NCBI GenBank assembly: GCA_964564845.1
Contig: CAZMCN010000102.1
Span: 1-7,909, forward strand
DNA length: 7,909 nucleotides
Direction of reading: 5' to 3'
Origin: CAYXPG01 sp964564845
GTDB lineage: Bacteria > Planctomycetota > Phycisphaerae > Sedimentisphaerales > Anaerobacaceae
A program made the position numbers and the translations under genes. Below the pieces are notes generated by a model, which saw nothing but the letters and a program-made list of their open reading frames with translations, made no database searches and had not been told where the DNA came from. This document shows positions 1-6,199 of this stretch, piece by piece (positions within the stretch are counted from its first letter, which is position 1; every line of letters starts with the position of its first letter).

Positions 1-299
1 TTCCTGCTGTTACTCATATTGACTACTCCGCCAGATTACAGACCGTCAGTGAGGACGATAATCCATTATATTATCAAATGCTAGAAAGGTTTGATGAAAA
101 ATACGGTTGTCCCGTGGTCATCAACACATCCTTCAATGTTCGAGGCGAACCTATTGTATGCACCCCCCAGGATGCGTATTTATGCTTTATGCGAACCAAT
201 ATGGATTACCTGGTAATGGGCAACTTTCTCATAGAAAAGAAAGAGCAAAAACCACTGGATAAAGATATCGAATGGCTCAGGGAATTTGATTGGGATTAG
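1..299 (+). CDS. O-carbamoyltransferase, C-terminal fragment (5' end outside window)
   Basis: This is the tail of an ATP-dependent O-carbamoyltransferase (NodU/TobZ/SxtI family), which transfers the carbamoyl group of carbamoyl phosphate to a hydroxyl of a sugar or secondary metabolite in the cytoplasm. The open frame begins at base 3 and runs 98 codons to a TAG. The first residues read PAVTHIDYSARLQTV, the family's conserved H-x-D-x-S-x-R-x-Q-T-V signature. It is followed by PVVINTSFNVRGEPIVCTP, the conserved NTSFN..GEPI block of the C-terminal carbamoyltransferase domain, and by a closing MDYLVMGNFLIEK. An internal ATG at 78 is not the real start, because homology continues upstream of it to the window edge. 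The N-terminal Kae1-like domain lies outside the window. The stop is 8 bases before the next gene, so the two are probably cotranscribed. The acceptor substrate cannot be told from this fragment. Confidence 0.93.
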   Translation, partial: PAVTHIDYSARLQTVSEDDNPLYYQMLERFDEKYGCPVVINTSFNVRGEPIVCTPQDAYLCFMRTNMDYLVMGNFLIEKKEQKPLDKDIEWLREFDWD

Positions 300-307
300 G
301 GTAGATT

Positions 308-724
308 GTGTTCATTGAAGAGGTCAGGAATATCAAGAGCAGCAAAAGCCAACTGCGAAACTTTGAAATAGCTGCTGGTATCATTTTGGGCCTGCTGGGC
401 GGATTGTTTTACCGGCAACAGAATGACTGCTATCCATACTTACTTGCACTCTCGGCGGTATTCCTTTTGTCCGGCTTACTTTTACCGAACTTACTGAGGC
501 CCGTATATAAAGTGTGGATGTTTTTAGCCTTACCTTTAGGATGGCTCGCAACAAGAGTGATTTTAATTGTTTTGTTCTATGCGGTGGTTGCTCCGATTGG
601 GCTTCTGACAAAGTTGTTCAAAAAAGATTTTTTGAATTTGAAATCAGGCCACGATGTTGATAGCTATTGGATATACAGACAAAAGACAAAATTTACAAAA
701 GAGGACTACGAAAAACAGTTTTAA
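308..724 (+). CDS. SxtJ-family membrane protein
   Basis: This is a 138-residue integral membrane protein of the SxtJ family, a family of unknown biochemical role that is repeatedly encoded beside carbamoyltransferases. The N-terminus (residues 1-18) is polar. Hydrophobic segments lie at about 19-35, 43-63 and 69-102; the last is long enough for two passes. It ends with a charged cytoplasmic-type tail. The PIGLLTKLFKKDFLNLK stretch near residues 96-112, followed by SYWIYR at 119-124, is the part I recognise as typical of the family. The start is GTG, 8 bases after the carbamoyltransferase stop, with an AGGG at 298-301 as a modest ribosome binding site. Position in the module suggests it works with the carbamoyltransferase, perhaps as a membrane partner. 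That role is inferred only from recurring gene order. Confidence 0.85.
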   Translation: MFIEEVRNIKSSKSQLRNFEIAAGIILGLLGGLFYRQQNDCYPYLLALSAVFLLSGLLLPNLLRPVYKVWMFLALPLGWLATRVILIVLFYAVVAPIGLLTKLFKKDFLNLKSGHDVDSYWIYRQKTKFTKEDYEKQF

Positions 725-762
725 GAAACAGGCTGTCCTGCCAAACAATTTAAATACTGGAT

Positions 763-770
763 GAAGAAGG
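763..770 (+). promoter_or_regulatory. Shine-Dalgarno for the small DUF5989-like gene
   Basis: GAAGAAGG sits 8 bases upstream of the ATG at 779. It decides between two in-frame starts: the ATG at 761 would overlap this motif and has no good site of its own, so 779 is preferred. Confidence 0.55.
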
Positions 771-778
771 CAGTTAAG

Positions 779-937
779 ATGAGCAGGCTTTCAATTATAT
801 CAGAATTCTGGGAATTCTTGAAAACTCATAAGAAATGGTGGTTAGTGCCGATAGTAGTATTCCTGATACTATTGGGTGCATTGATTATACTTACCGAAGG
901 CTCCGCCTTAGCTCCCTTTATTTATGCATTGTTTTAG
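779..937 (+). CDS. Small DUF5989/SxtK-like membrane protein
   Basis: This 52-residue ORF begins MSRLSIISEFWEFLKTHKKW and continues into one hydrophobic helix at about residues 22-39 (LVPIVVFLILLGALIILT). It ends in GSALAPFIYALF and a TAG. The amphipathic, aromatic-rich start (EFWEFL), the KKWW at the membrane edge and the SALAPFIY ending match my memory of DUF5989 proteins. These are single-pass peptides encoded directly after SxtJ-family genes; SxtK of saxitoxin clusters is the comparable product. The gene lies 54 bases after the SxtJ-like gene on the same strand, giving the order carbamoyltransferase, SxtJ, SxtK-like. An in-frame ATG at 761 would add six residues (MKKAVK) but is less well placed. 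Function is unknown; a small membrane subunit of a carbamoyltransferase-linked complex is an inference. Gene callers with a length cutoff would miss it. Confidence 0.82.
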   Translation: MSRLSIISEFWEFLKTHKKWWLVPIVVFLILLGALIILTEGSALAPFIYALF

Positions 938-1011
938 TAACGGACAATATCATCTGCTGTCCTGGTGATAAAACACAAAATCTTTTTGGTAGACTTCTTT
1001 TCCGACGGGTT
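938..1011. other. Convergent intergenic region
   Basis: These 74 bases separate the stop codons of two converging transcription units. GGACA at 942-946 and TGTCC at 958-962 can form a 5-bp stem with an 11-base loop, but no run of T follows on either strand. It is not a convincing intrinsic terminator. Nothing else was seen. Confidence 0.4.
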
Positions 1012-3270
1012 TTATTTTCTCCGCCTTGCCTGCTCGTAGAGCTTCAGATGCTCAAGTGCCTCTTTATCCCGGCCGGTCATTTTCAATGCTTCACTTAGAT
1101 TATAGTGTACATTAAAGAAATCAGGCTCGATTTTTAGTGCCTGGCGATAATGGCTGATTGCCTCGTCAAATTTGCCTTCCTTCACAAGCGCATTGCCAAG
1201 ATTGTTATGTGCTTTGGCATAATCGGGATTGATATTTAATGCCAGACGATAATGGCTTATCGCTTCGTCAAGACTGCCTTTTATTTCAAGGACACCACCG
1301 AAATTGAGATGAGCCTTGGTATAGTCGGGTTTGATTTTCAGCGCCTGGCGATAGTGCTCTGTCGCCTCGTCGAATTTGCCAATCATTGCCAGTGTATTAG
1401 CGAGATTGCAATGTGCGTACGGGAATTTGGGTCTGAGTCTAAGCGCCTGACGGTATTGCTTTATTGCCTTGTTATAGCGGCCCTTTGAGTGAAGTGCGAT
1501 ACCAAGACTATTGTAAACAGGGGCTTTTGAGGGGTTGATTTTAAGTGCACGATGATAGTGACTAATTGCCTCGTCAAATTTACCCTGTTTTGCCAGTGCA
1601 ATACCCAGATTATGGTGAGCATCATGATAGTTGGGTTCAATCTCAAGCGCTTTAAGATAATAGATAATAGATTCGTCGGTGTTTCCGGTTTCTGCAGTAG
1701 TGGAACCGAGAATAAAATGTGCCTCTGCATCGTTTGGAGCCAGCTTCGTTGCTCGCAGCGCCAGCTTCCGTGCCTCTTCAGTCCTGCCCGCCCATTTGAA
1801 AACCTGTGCTACATTGCGCAGTGCCTCGCCATGGGTCTTGGTATCAAGGTGGCTTTTGAGCTCTTCTGTTACCTGTTGCAGTGCAGCATCACCCCAAGTC
1901 TGTGCGGGCTTTACGATGCCCTGTTCACTCATTTGCTCCAGTATCGCCAGCGCCAGTTGACGATGGCCCTCGATGGTTGGGTGCACGTGGTCAATGAACA
2001 TTTCTCCACCGGGTACGGAATGTTCCGAAAGCTCTTCAATTAATGCGGCAAAATCAACCAATCCCGCCCCTTGCTCAGCGGCAACTTCGACAACGTACCC
2101 ACGCATCGCCGACAGGGCACGCAGCGGACAGATGTCCTCATCTAAAGCACGCCCGAACGAAGATTTCGCTTCACTATAACGGCCTAACTCCCACAGTACA
2201 CTCCCACGCAGATAGTGAAGCTGGGCATACTGCTCGTCGATTGCCATTGCTTTTTCAACTGCTGCAAGCACTTCATTTAGCTTTCCGACAACGACGGTTT
2301 CCTTTGCGTACTTGAATACATCCCGCCAGCGTTTGTTGTCTGTATCATTAAACCCATCCCGATGCTCGCTCTTAAAGGGGGCGCAATCCCGCAGGTTCGA
2401 TGCAGGTGTAACGAAAATTACTTCAGCACCGGTCGATTTTGCGATGTCAACGCAGCGAGCCAGGTTGAAGCGATAGTGCTGGAGTATCTGTTTTTTTAGC
2501 TCGTCGTCACGGTGATAACTTTCAGGGCCAATAGAGTTTTCCAGTATTGTTTCGACCTCGCCGGGAAGAACGACAGACTTGTCTTTCATTTGGCCGAACC
2601 GCCCCCTTACAATATCAATTGTTTGCCTGACTGCTGTATTGGTGCGGGTTCGGCTCAGAATCGCTCCTAATTGGCGAATTGCTCCTGGCACCCTGATTAT
2701 CTGACCGTACGTTCGCTGCTCCAGAAACTCGTTTTGGCCTGAGTAAATAATATACAGGTCAGGCTCATAGCGATTCAGTTCTTCCATCAGCACAGCTACA
2801 CGGTAGCTGGCATAACTGATGCCGCCGGCGTTAATCACCTCCCATTGTCGGGATGGGTCGGCCTTCGGCAGTATTACGCGTAACCAACCGCAAAACGAGG
2901 TTGTGTCGCCATAGGGTCGGCCGAATGTCGTCGAACCGCCCATACAGAAAATACGATATGTATCGGCAGATTTATTTTTGACAAATTGCTGGGTGTTGAA
3001 AAATTTCACCTTGTTCTTTGCTGTTACCATAATTTTGTTGCCGTACGGCCCGGTTGTCTCGGTAAAAAGTGGAATATAAGATGAAAAACCAATATAGGGG
3101 TCATCCTCATACAGAACAGGTCGTACCCCAAACAGCGCCAACATCACTTCAAGCAACACAAAAAATGCGCAGAAAGAAACAATGCTGAATAGTATCTTCT
3201 TCCAGATAGAGAGCTTTATATGTTCCGCCTTTTGCTTCGACTCTTTTGTTCTCTTATTTGTTTGTTTCAT
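1012..3270 (-). CDS. Membrane-anchored SGNH/GDSL-like hydrolase with C-terminal TPR array
   Basis: This is a 752-residue protein numbered from the ATG at 3270; the frame also allows a TTG at 3285, five codons earlier. No clear Shine-Dalgarno supports either. After a basic N-terminus, one hydrophobic helix (about residues 26-47) anchors it, so the rest is probably periplasmic or extracytoplasmic. An SGNH-hydrolase domain follows: block I is MGGSTT with the likely nucleophile S113, block II is NAGG near 147-150, block III is SGQNEF with N180, and block V is DHVH with D427 and H430. A TPR-like unit (about 348-379) is inserted between blocks III and V. Residues 480-752 are eight consecutive 34-residue TPRs. 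SGNH enzymes act on ester bonds, often of acylated carbohydrates, but the substrate is unknown. The gene is last in the sulfatase operon (70-base gap) and converges on the carbamoyltransferase module, to which it may be linked. Confidence 0.85.
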   Translation of the reverse strand: MKQTNKRTKESKQKAEHIKLSIWKKILFSIVSFCAFFVLLEVMLALFGVRPVLYEDDPYIGFSSYIPLFTETTGPYGNKIMVTAKNKVKFFNTQQFVKNKSADTYRIFCMGGSTTFGRPYGDTTSFCGWLRVILPKADPSRQWEVINAGGISYASYRVAVLMEELNRYEPDLYIIYSGQNEFLEQRTYGQIIRVPGAIRQLGAILSRTRTNTAVRQTIDIVRGRFGQMKDKSVVLPGEVETILENSIGPESYHRDDELKKQILQHYRFNLARCVDIAKSTGAEVIFVTPASNLRDCAPFKSEHRDGFNDTDNKRWRDVFKYAKETVVVGKLNEVLAAVEKAMAIDEQYAQLHYLRGSVLWELGRYSEAKSSFGRALDEDICPLRALSAMRGYVVEVAAEQGAGLVDFAALIEELSEHSVPGGEMFIDHVHPTIEGHRQLALAILEQMSEQGIVKPAQTWGDAALQQVTEELKSHLDTKTHGEALRNVAQVFKWAGRTEEARKLALRATKLAPNDAEAHFILGSTTAETGNTDESIIYYLKALEIEPNYHDAHHNLGIALAKQGKFDEAISHYHRALKINPSKAPVYNSLGIALHSKGRYNKAIKQYRQALRLRPKFPYAHCNLANTLAMIGKFDEATEHYRQALKIKPDYTKAHLNFGGVLEIKGSLDEAISHYRLALNINPDYAKAHNNLGNALVKEGKFDEAISHYRQALKIEPDFFNVHYNLSEALKMTGRDKEALEHLKLYEQARRRK
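1015..1833 (-). repeat. Tandem 102-bp coding repeats (eight TPR units)
   Basis: The C-terminal third of the SGNH-TPR gene is eight in-frame units of 34 codons. DNA similarity is visible by eye: versions of gataatggct followed by gcctcgtcaaatttgcc recur near 1146, 1248, 1350 and 1554, always 102 bases or a multiple apart. The protein units share the consensus AH-NLG-AL---GKFDEAI-HYR-ALKI-PD. Units 3 and 7 both read GKFDEAISHY. This is a coding repeat, not a CRISPR array or a mobile repeat. Confidence 0.9.
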
Positions 3271-3340
3271 AACATAAGCATACAAGGCGTGATTTTGACA
3301 TCAAGCGTCAATTCATCACCCCCATCATTTTAACGACTTA

Positions 3341-4945
3341 TCACTTCTTTTTGGGTTCTCGGCTGTGTCCCCGCTTTTTGTATTTCTCCAGCAATTCCGT
3401 AAGCCGCCGTACAACATCCGGACGCCCAATCCACAAGTTATGCTCCTCTGCGATGTCCTCTTGAAGGTTATACAACTGGCCTTTCGGCTCGCCCGGCTTT
3501 GGTTCAATATGTCTGGGTTTGCTAAAACCGCCGGAGCCTCTTCCAAGAATCAGTTTCCACTTTCCCTGGCGTACGGAAAACATCCCCCTGCTGGAATGAT
3601 GCACAGTTGCTTCACGGATTGGTTTATCAAGTTTTTTACCCAGCAGAACCGGCAGGATATTATAGCTGTCCTCACCCGCATTATCCGACAGTTCTTGGCC
3701 AACGATAGCTGCACAGGTCGCCATCAGGTCTGAGAGACAAATGGTCTCATCGCTGCTTGTGCCGGGCTTGATTTTACCCGGCCAGCGTGCGATAAACGGT
3801 ATGCGATGGCCGCCGTCCCAGATGTCGGCTTTCATACCCCTGAAGTGATAATTGGCCAGATGACTGTATTCTTTTATAAAATCTTTTTTCCAGTGAGAAC
3901 CATTGTCACTGGTAACAATGATGAGTGTATTGTCGGTAAGTTTAAGCCTATCTAAGGTATCAAGCACCTGTCCAATGGTCCAATCGACCTGAAAGACAAA
4001 ATCACCATAGACGCCCGCCCTGCTGCGGCCCTTTACAAAATCAACGGGAACCCAGGGCTGATGCGGCGCCGTTAGCGGAAAATACAAAAAGAAAGGATTT
4101 TCAGGGCTCTGTTTTGTGTGTTCTTCGATGAATTGAACCGCCTTTTTTGTAATAGTAGGCAGAACTTCGATGTGCTTAAAACCAGGCGCGATTGGGCCGG
4201 GCCTGTAAAAAACCGGCCAAGAGGACTTTTCTATCTCAAGAGTCGGTATCTCCACAGCACGGTCGTTCTCGATATACAGATGAGGAATCATATCCAAAGA
4301 GGCGGGAATACCAAAAAAATAGTCAAAGCCAAGCTCATTCGGACCACCCTTAAAAGGTTTGGCAAAATCGATGTTTTGAGCTTCTGCCCCGTTAGAAGTC
4401 TGCACTGAGGGCACCGTAACTACTGAAGGCGACTTACTTCTAACGGGGTCTGCTTGTTCTTTTCTGCTGCTGGGTTTTTTACCGTCCGTGGTGGCCAAAT
4501 CCAGTCCCAGATGCCACTTGCCGACACAGGCTGTTCGGTAGCCGTGTTTCTTTAAAAGAGAGGCAACGGTCAACCGCTGCGGCTCTATCAAGGCAGGTGA
4601 ATATCCCCAGAGCACGCCATTTTTCAAATGTGTTCGCCAGCAATATCGGCCGGTCAGAATACCATAGCGGGTCGGTGTACAAACCGCAGATGGCGAATGA
4701 GCATCGGCAAAATATATTCCCTCTGCTGCGATGCGGTCCATATTGGCCGTGGGGATTTTTGAGGCCTTATTCAAACACGTCAAATCGCCGTAGCCCATAT
4801 CATCTGCCAATATATAGATTATATTAGGCAATTTACTTCTTGAAGTCGCCCTGCCGGAAAAACCTGTACATCCCGGAAAAGCAAATGCTGCTGCACCAAG
4901 ACCAACCGTCCTTAAAAAATCACGCCGATTAAAGTTTTCATTCAT
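3341..4945 (-). CDS. Tat-exported type I sulfatase (CTPTR formylglycine site)
   Basis: This is a 534-residue type I sulfatase of the alkaline-phosphatase fold, hydrolysing sulfate esters, probably on a polysaccharide outside the cytoplasm. The N-terminus has a Tat motif (RRDFLRTVG, R7-R8) and a hydrophobic stretch ending FAFPGC at C26. The F at -3 makes this a weak lipobox. The catalytic core shows D48-D49 (metal), CTPTR with C89 as the residue oxidised to formylglycine, GKWHLG at 142-147, TAPH with H295, and SDNG with D347-N348. The C-terminal LYNLQEDIAEEHNL is the usual sulfatase closing motif. Residues about 166-187 are an extra segment encoded by an inverted-repeat element (see the repeat at 4387-4448); it lies in a linker after GKWHLG and spares the active-site residues. 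The ATG is 2 bases from the fucosidase stop and has a strong Shine-Dalgarno, indicating coupled translation. The desulfated sugar cannot be named. Confidence 0.93.
   Translation of the reverse strand: MNENFNRRDFLRTVGLGAAAFAFPGCTGFSGRATSRSKLPNIIYILADDMGYGDLTCLNKASKIPTANMDRIAAEGIYFADAHSPSAVCTPTRYGILTGRYCWRTHLKNGVLWGYSPALIEPQRLTVASLLKKHGYRTACVGKWHLGLDLATTDGKKPSSRKEQADPVRSKSPSVVTVPSVQTSNGAEAQNIDFAKPFKGGPNELGFDYFFGIPASLDMIPHLYIENDRAVEIPTLEIEKSSWPVFYRPGPIAPGFKHIEVLPTITKKAVQFIEEHTKQSPENPFFLYFPLTAPHQPWVPVDFVKGRSRAGVYGDFVFQVDWTIGQVLDTLDRLKLTDNTLIIVTSDNGSHWKKDFIKEYSHLANYHFRGMKADIWDGGHRIPFIARWPGKIKPGTSSDETICLSDLMATCAAIVGQELSDNAGEDSYNILPVLLGKKLDKPIREATVHHSSRGMFSVRQGKWKLILGRGSGGFSKPRHIEPKPGEPKGQLYNLQEDIAEEHNLWIGRPDVVRRLTELLEKYKKRGHSREPKKK
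4387..4448. repeat. Inverted-repeat miniature element inserted in the sulfatase gene
   Basis: CCCCGTTAGAAGT at 4387-4399 is the exact reverse complement of ACTTCTAACGGGG at 4436-4448, leaving a 36-base interior. The element is flanked by TCTG on both sides (4383-4386 and 4449-4452), which looks like a 4-bp target-site duplication. Element plus one flank copy is 66 bp, exactly 22 codons. Removing it in silico leaves the frame intact and joins KEQAEA to QNIDF. It encodes no protein of its own. It could be a transposase-dependent miniature element or a dispersed palindromic repeat. No second copy is in the window. Confidence 0.7.
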
Positions 4946-4947
4946 TA

Positions 4948-6075
4948 TTAATCTCCTTCTGCTATATTCTTTTTTGATGGAACCTGTCCTGAACTTGTTG
5001 AGGGAAATCCGTTTTGACGAATACGCCGGCCAACGTCTCTAAGGGTTTTTACATCTTCGGGATGTATTGAGCCGTCCGGCAGCGGGCCGGTATTCAACAG
5101 CAGATTGGCGTTCTGGTTCGCCGCCTTCGCCAGCATTTCCATTACCTCATTGGGACTTTTATGTTTGCCGTCATTGGCCTTTATATATCCCCAGCCTTTC
5201 GGCTGGAGGGTGTCGCATATTTCAAGGACTTTGCCCGTATCTGTCAAACCTCGCCCGCGGCGTTCCGGCGCAAAGAAATCCTCCGTACCCAACATTCCCT
5301 GTTTGTAAGAAAGCAGTACCTGCGGCTGCAGGCTGTGAATCATATCGTAAAGCTGGCGGCACTGGAATTTCGACCTGTCTCTTGAAGCAAGCACCGAATA
5401 CCCATCCAGCCATATACCTGCGATTGGGCCGTAGTTTGTTAATAACTCGGTAATCTGTGCACTCATAAAATCGAGATACTTTTGCAACTCGTGCTCTTTG
5501 CCGTAAGCATATGTTGGCCCAGGTGGGTCATATTTAGGACGCGCACTGCCGCCCCATTCATCGTTGTTAGGTGCGTGCGGATGTTTCCAGTCCCTGCCGT
5601 GCGAATAATAGCAGAAAAACCCTAAACCCCTTTTGGCACAGGCTCGGGCTAATTCGCCCACCAAATCGCGCTTCGCAGGAGAATTGACACTATTAAAATC
5701 GTTCTGTTTCGTGTCAAAAAGGCAAAAACTGTCGTGGTGCCGCGTCGTAATATTGACATATTTCATTTGCGCTTCCAGGGCAAGGTCGCAAATAAAATCA
5801 GCGTCAAAATTCTCCGCCGTAAAGGTATTTTTCAGTTTGGCATATTCATTAACCCGAATCTTCTCTCTGAACTGCACCCATTCGTGACGACCAAGCTGAG
5901 AGTATAGACCATAGTGCAGGAACAGACCGAATCTGGTATCTCTAAACCATTCGATTGCAGCCTGGCGAGGACTTCTGCTGTAGATTTCTTCATAGCCCTT
6001 CAGATACGAAGGCACTTTTATTTTTTCCCCGGCGAACTTCCCTCTGCAAGCACAATTCAAATTTGATACCAGCAA
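4948..6075 (-). CDS. Alpha-L-fucosidase (GH29), signal peptide out of frame
   Basis: This is a GH29 retaining alpha-L-fucosidase, removing terminal L-fucose from glycans. The frame opens after a TAA and its first usable start is TTG at 6075 (375 residues), which lies inside what should be the signal peptide. In that numbering, LFLHYGLYS has H54, TRHHDSF has H113-H114-D115, GIWLDGY has D224 at the place of the family's catalytic nucleophile, and CDTLQPKGWGY and NLLLNTGPLPDGSI are typical downstream GH29 motifs. The general acid/base residue cannot be assigned by eye. The protein stops soon after the barrel, without the C-terminal beta-sandwich many GH29 enzymes have. It ends in PSTSSGQVPSKKNIAEGD, which is repeat-derived. 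Restoring one base near 6090 joins it to the Tat signal at 6164 and gives 405 residues. As it stands the enzyme would lack an export signal. It lies in the middle of the sulfatase operon. Confidence 0.88.
   Translation of the reverse strand: MLVSNLNCACRGKFAGEKIKVPSYLKGYEEIYSRSPRQAAIEWFRDTRFGLFLHYGLYSQLGRHEWVQFREKIRVNEYAKLKNTFTAENFDADFICDLALEAQMKYVNITTRHHDSFCLFDTKQNDFNSVNSPAKRDLVGELARACAKRGLGFFCYYSHGRDWKHPHAPNNDEWGGSARPKYDPPGPTYAYGKEHELQKYLDFMSAQITELLTNYGPIAGIWLDGYSVLASRDRSKFQCRQLYDMIHSLQPQVLLSYKQGMLGTEDFFAPERRGRGLTDTGKVLEICDTLQPKGWGYIKANDGKHKSPNEVMEMLAKAANQNANLLLNTGPLPDGSIHPEDVKTLRDVGRRIRQNGFPSTSSGQVPSKKNIAEGD
4951..4960 (-). promoter_or_regulatory. Strong Shine-Dalgarno for the CTPTR sulfatase, inside the fucosidase 3' end
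   Basis: On the minus strand AGAAGGAGAT precedes the sulfatase ATG at 4945 by 5 bases. It coincides with the last fucosidase codons (A-E-G-D) before the TAA, so ribosomes finishing the fucosidase arrive at the sulfatase start. Confidence 0.8.
4979..5006. repeat. Dispersed-repeat-like sequence at the fucosidase 3' end
   Basis: The plus strand reads CCTGTCCTGAACTTGTTGAG from 4983, a variant of the TTCGACAAGCTCAGGACAGG-type unit I remember as dispersed in many environmental bacterial genomes. On the coding strand it gives PSTSSGQV, a peptide seen in unrelated proteins where this unit has landed in a reading frame. It begins exactly where a GH29 catalytic domain would be expected to finish (after RRIRQNGF). 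Only one copy is in the window, so repeat status rests on recognition of the motif. Confidence 0.6.
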
Positions 6076-6164
6076 AGCCGCTGCTCCCGCCCGGTGATTG
6101 CTAATCCGCAGGATGCCTTACGGCAAAAGTCTCTCCGGCTTATGACCTCATTAAATATTTTCAT
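6057..6164 (-). pseudogene. Frameshifted Tat signal peptide of the GH29 fucosidase
   Basis: From an ATG at 6164 this frame reads MKIFNEVISRRDFCRKASC, then GLAIT, before losing homology and stopping at TGA (6057-6059). The SRRDFCRK block is a Tat motif like those of both neighbouring sulfatases. In the next frame, after one added base around the GGG at 6090-6092, the sequence continues as GAGAAALLVSNLNC, the hydrophobic core expected of the same signal peptide. The 5' end of the fucosidase gene is therefore separated from its body by a one-base deletion, real or from sequencing. The ATG lies 35 bases after the upstream sulfatase stop and has only a purine-rich weak ribosome site (GAAGAAAGAAAG). 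Confidence 0.8.
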
Positions 6165-6199
6165 TAAAAAATCTTTCTTTCTTCACTTATACCTGATTT

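Noticed and set aside
1..937. Saxitoxin biosynthesis
   Set aside because: Only the I-J-K type module resembles the sxt cluster. It occurs in many non-toxic bacteria, and no sxtA, amidinotransferase or tailoring genes are present.
942..962. Possible terminator hairpin between the converging operons
   Set aside because: Only a 5-bp stem (GGACA/TGTCC) with an 11-base loop and no following T-run on either strand.
835..1098. An 87-codon plus-strand ORF between the module and the SGNH gene
   Set aside because: It overlaps the convincing DUF5989-like gene in another frame and then the antisense of the SGNH-TPR coding end; its translation has no recognisable family features.
1015..1833. CRISPR-like regular repetition
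   Set aside because: The period is 102 bp with no unique spacers, and each unit translates as a TPR in one continuous frame.
1552..2043. A 163-codon plus-strand ORF opposite the TPR region
   Set aside because: Antisense shadow of a well-supported coding region; cysteine-rich, unpatterned translation.
3271..3285. TTG start adding five residues (MYAYV) to the SGNH-TPR protein
   Set aside because: The ATG at 3270 directly precedes the basic, Lys-rich N-terminus and neither start has a Shine-Dalgarno; ATG preferred.
3295..3311. TTGAC/GTCAA inverted repeat between the sulfatase and SGNH-TPR genes, considered as operator, terminator or promoter -35
   Set aside because: The 5-bp arms are short, there is no T-tract, and no -10 sits at proper spacing from the TTGACG on the minus strand.
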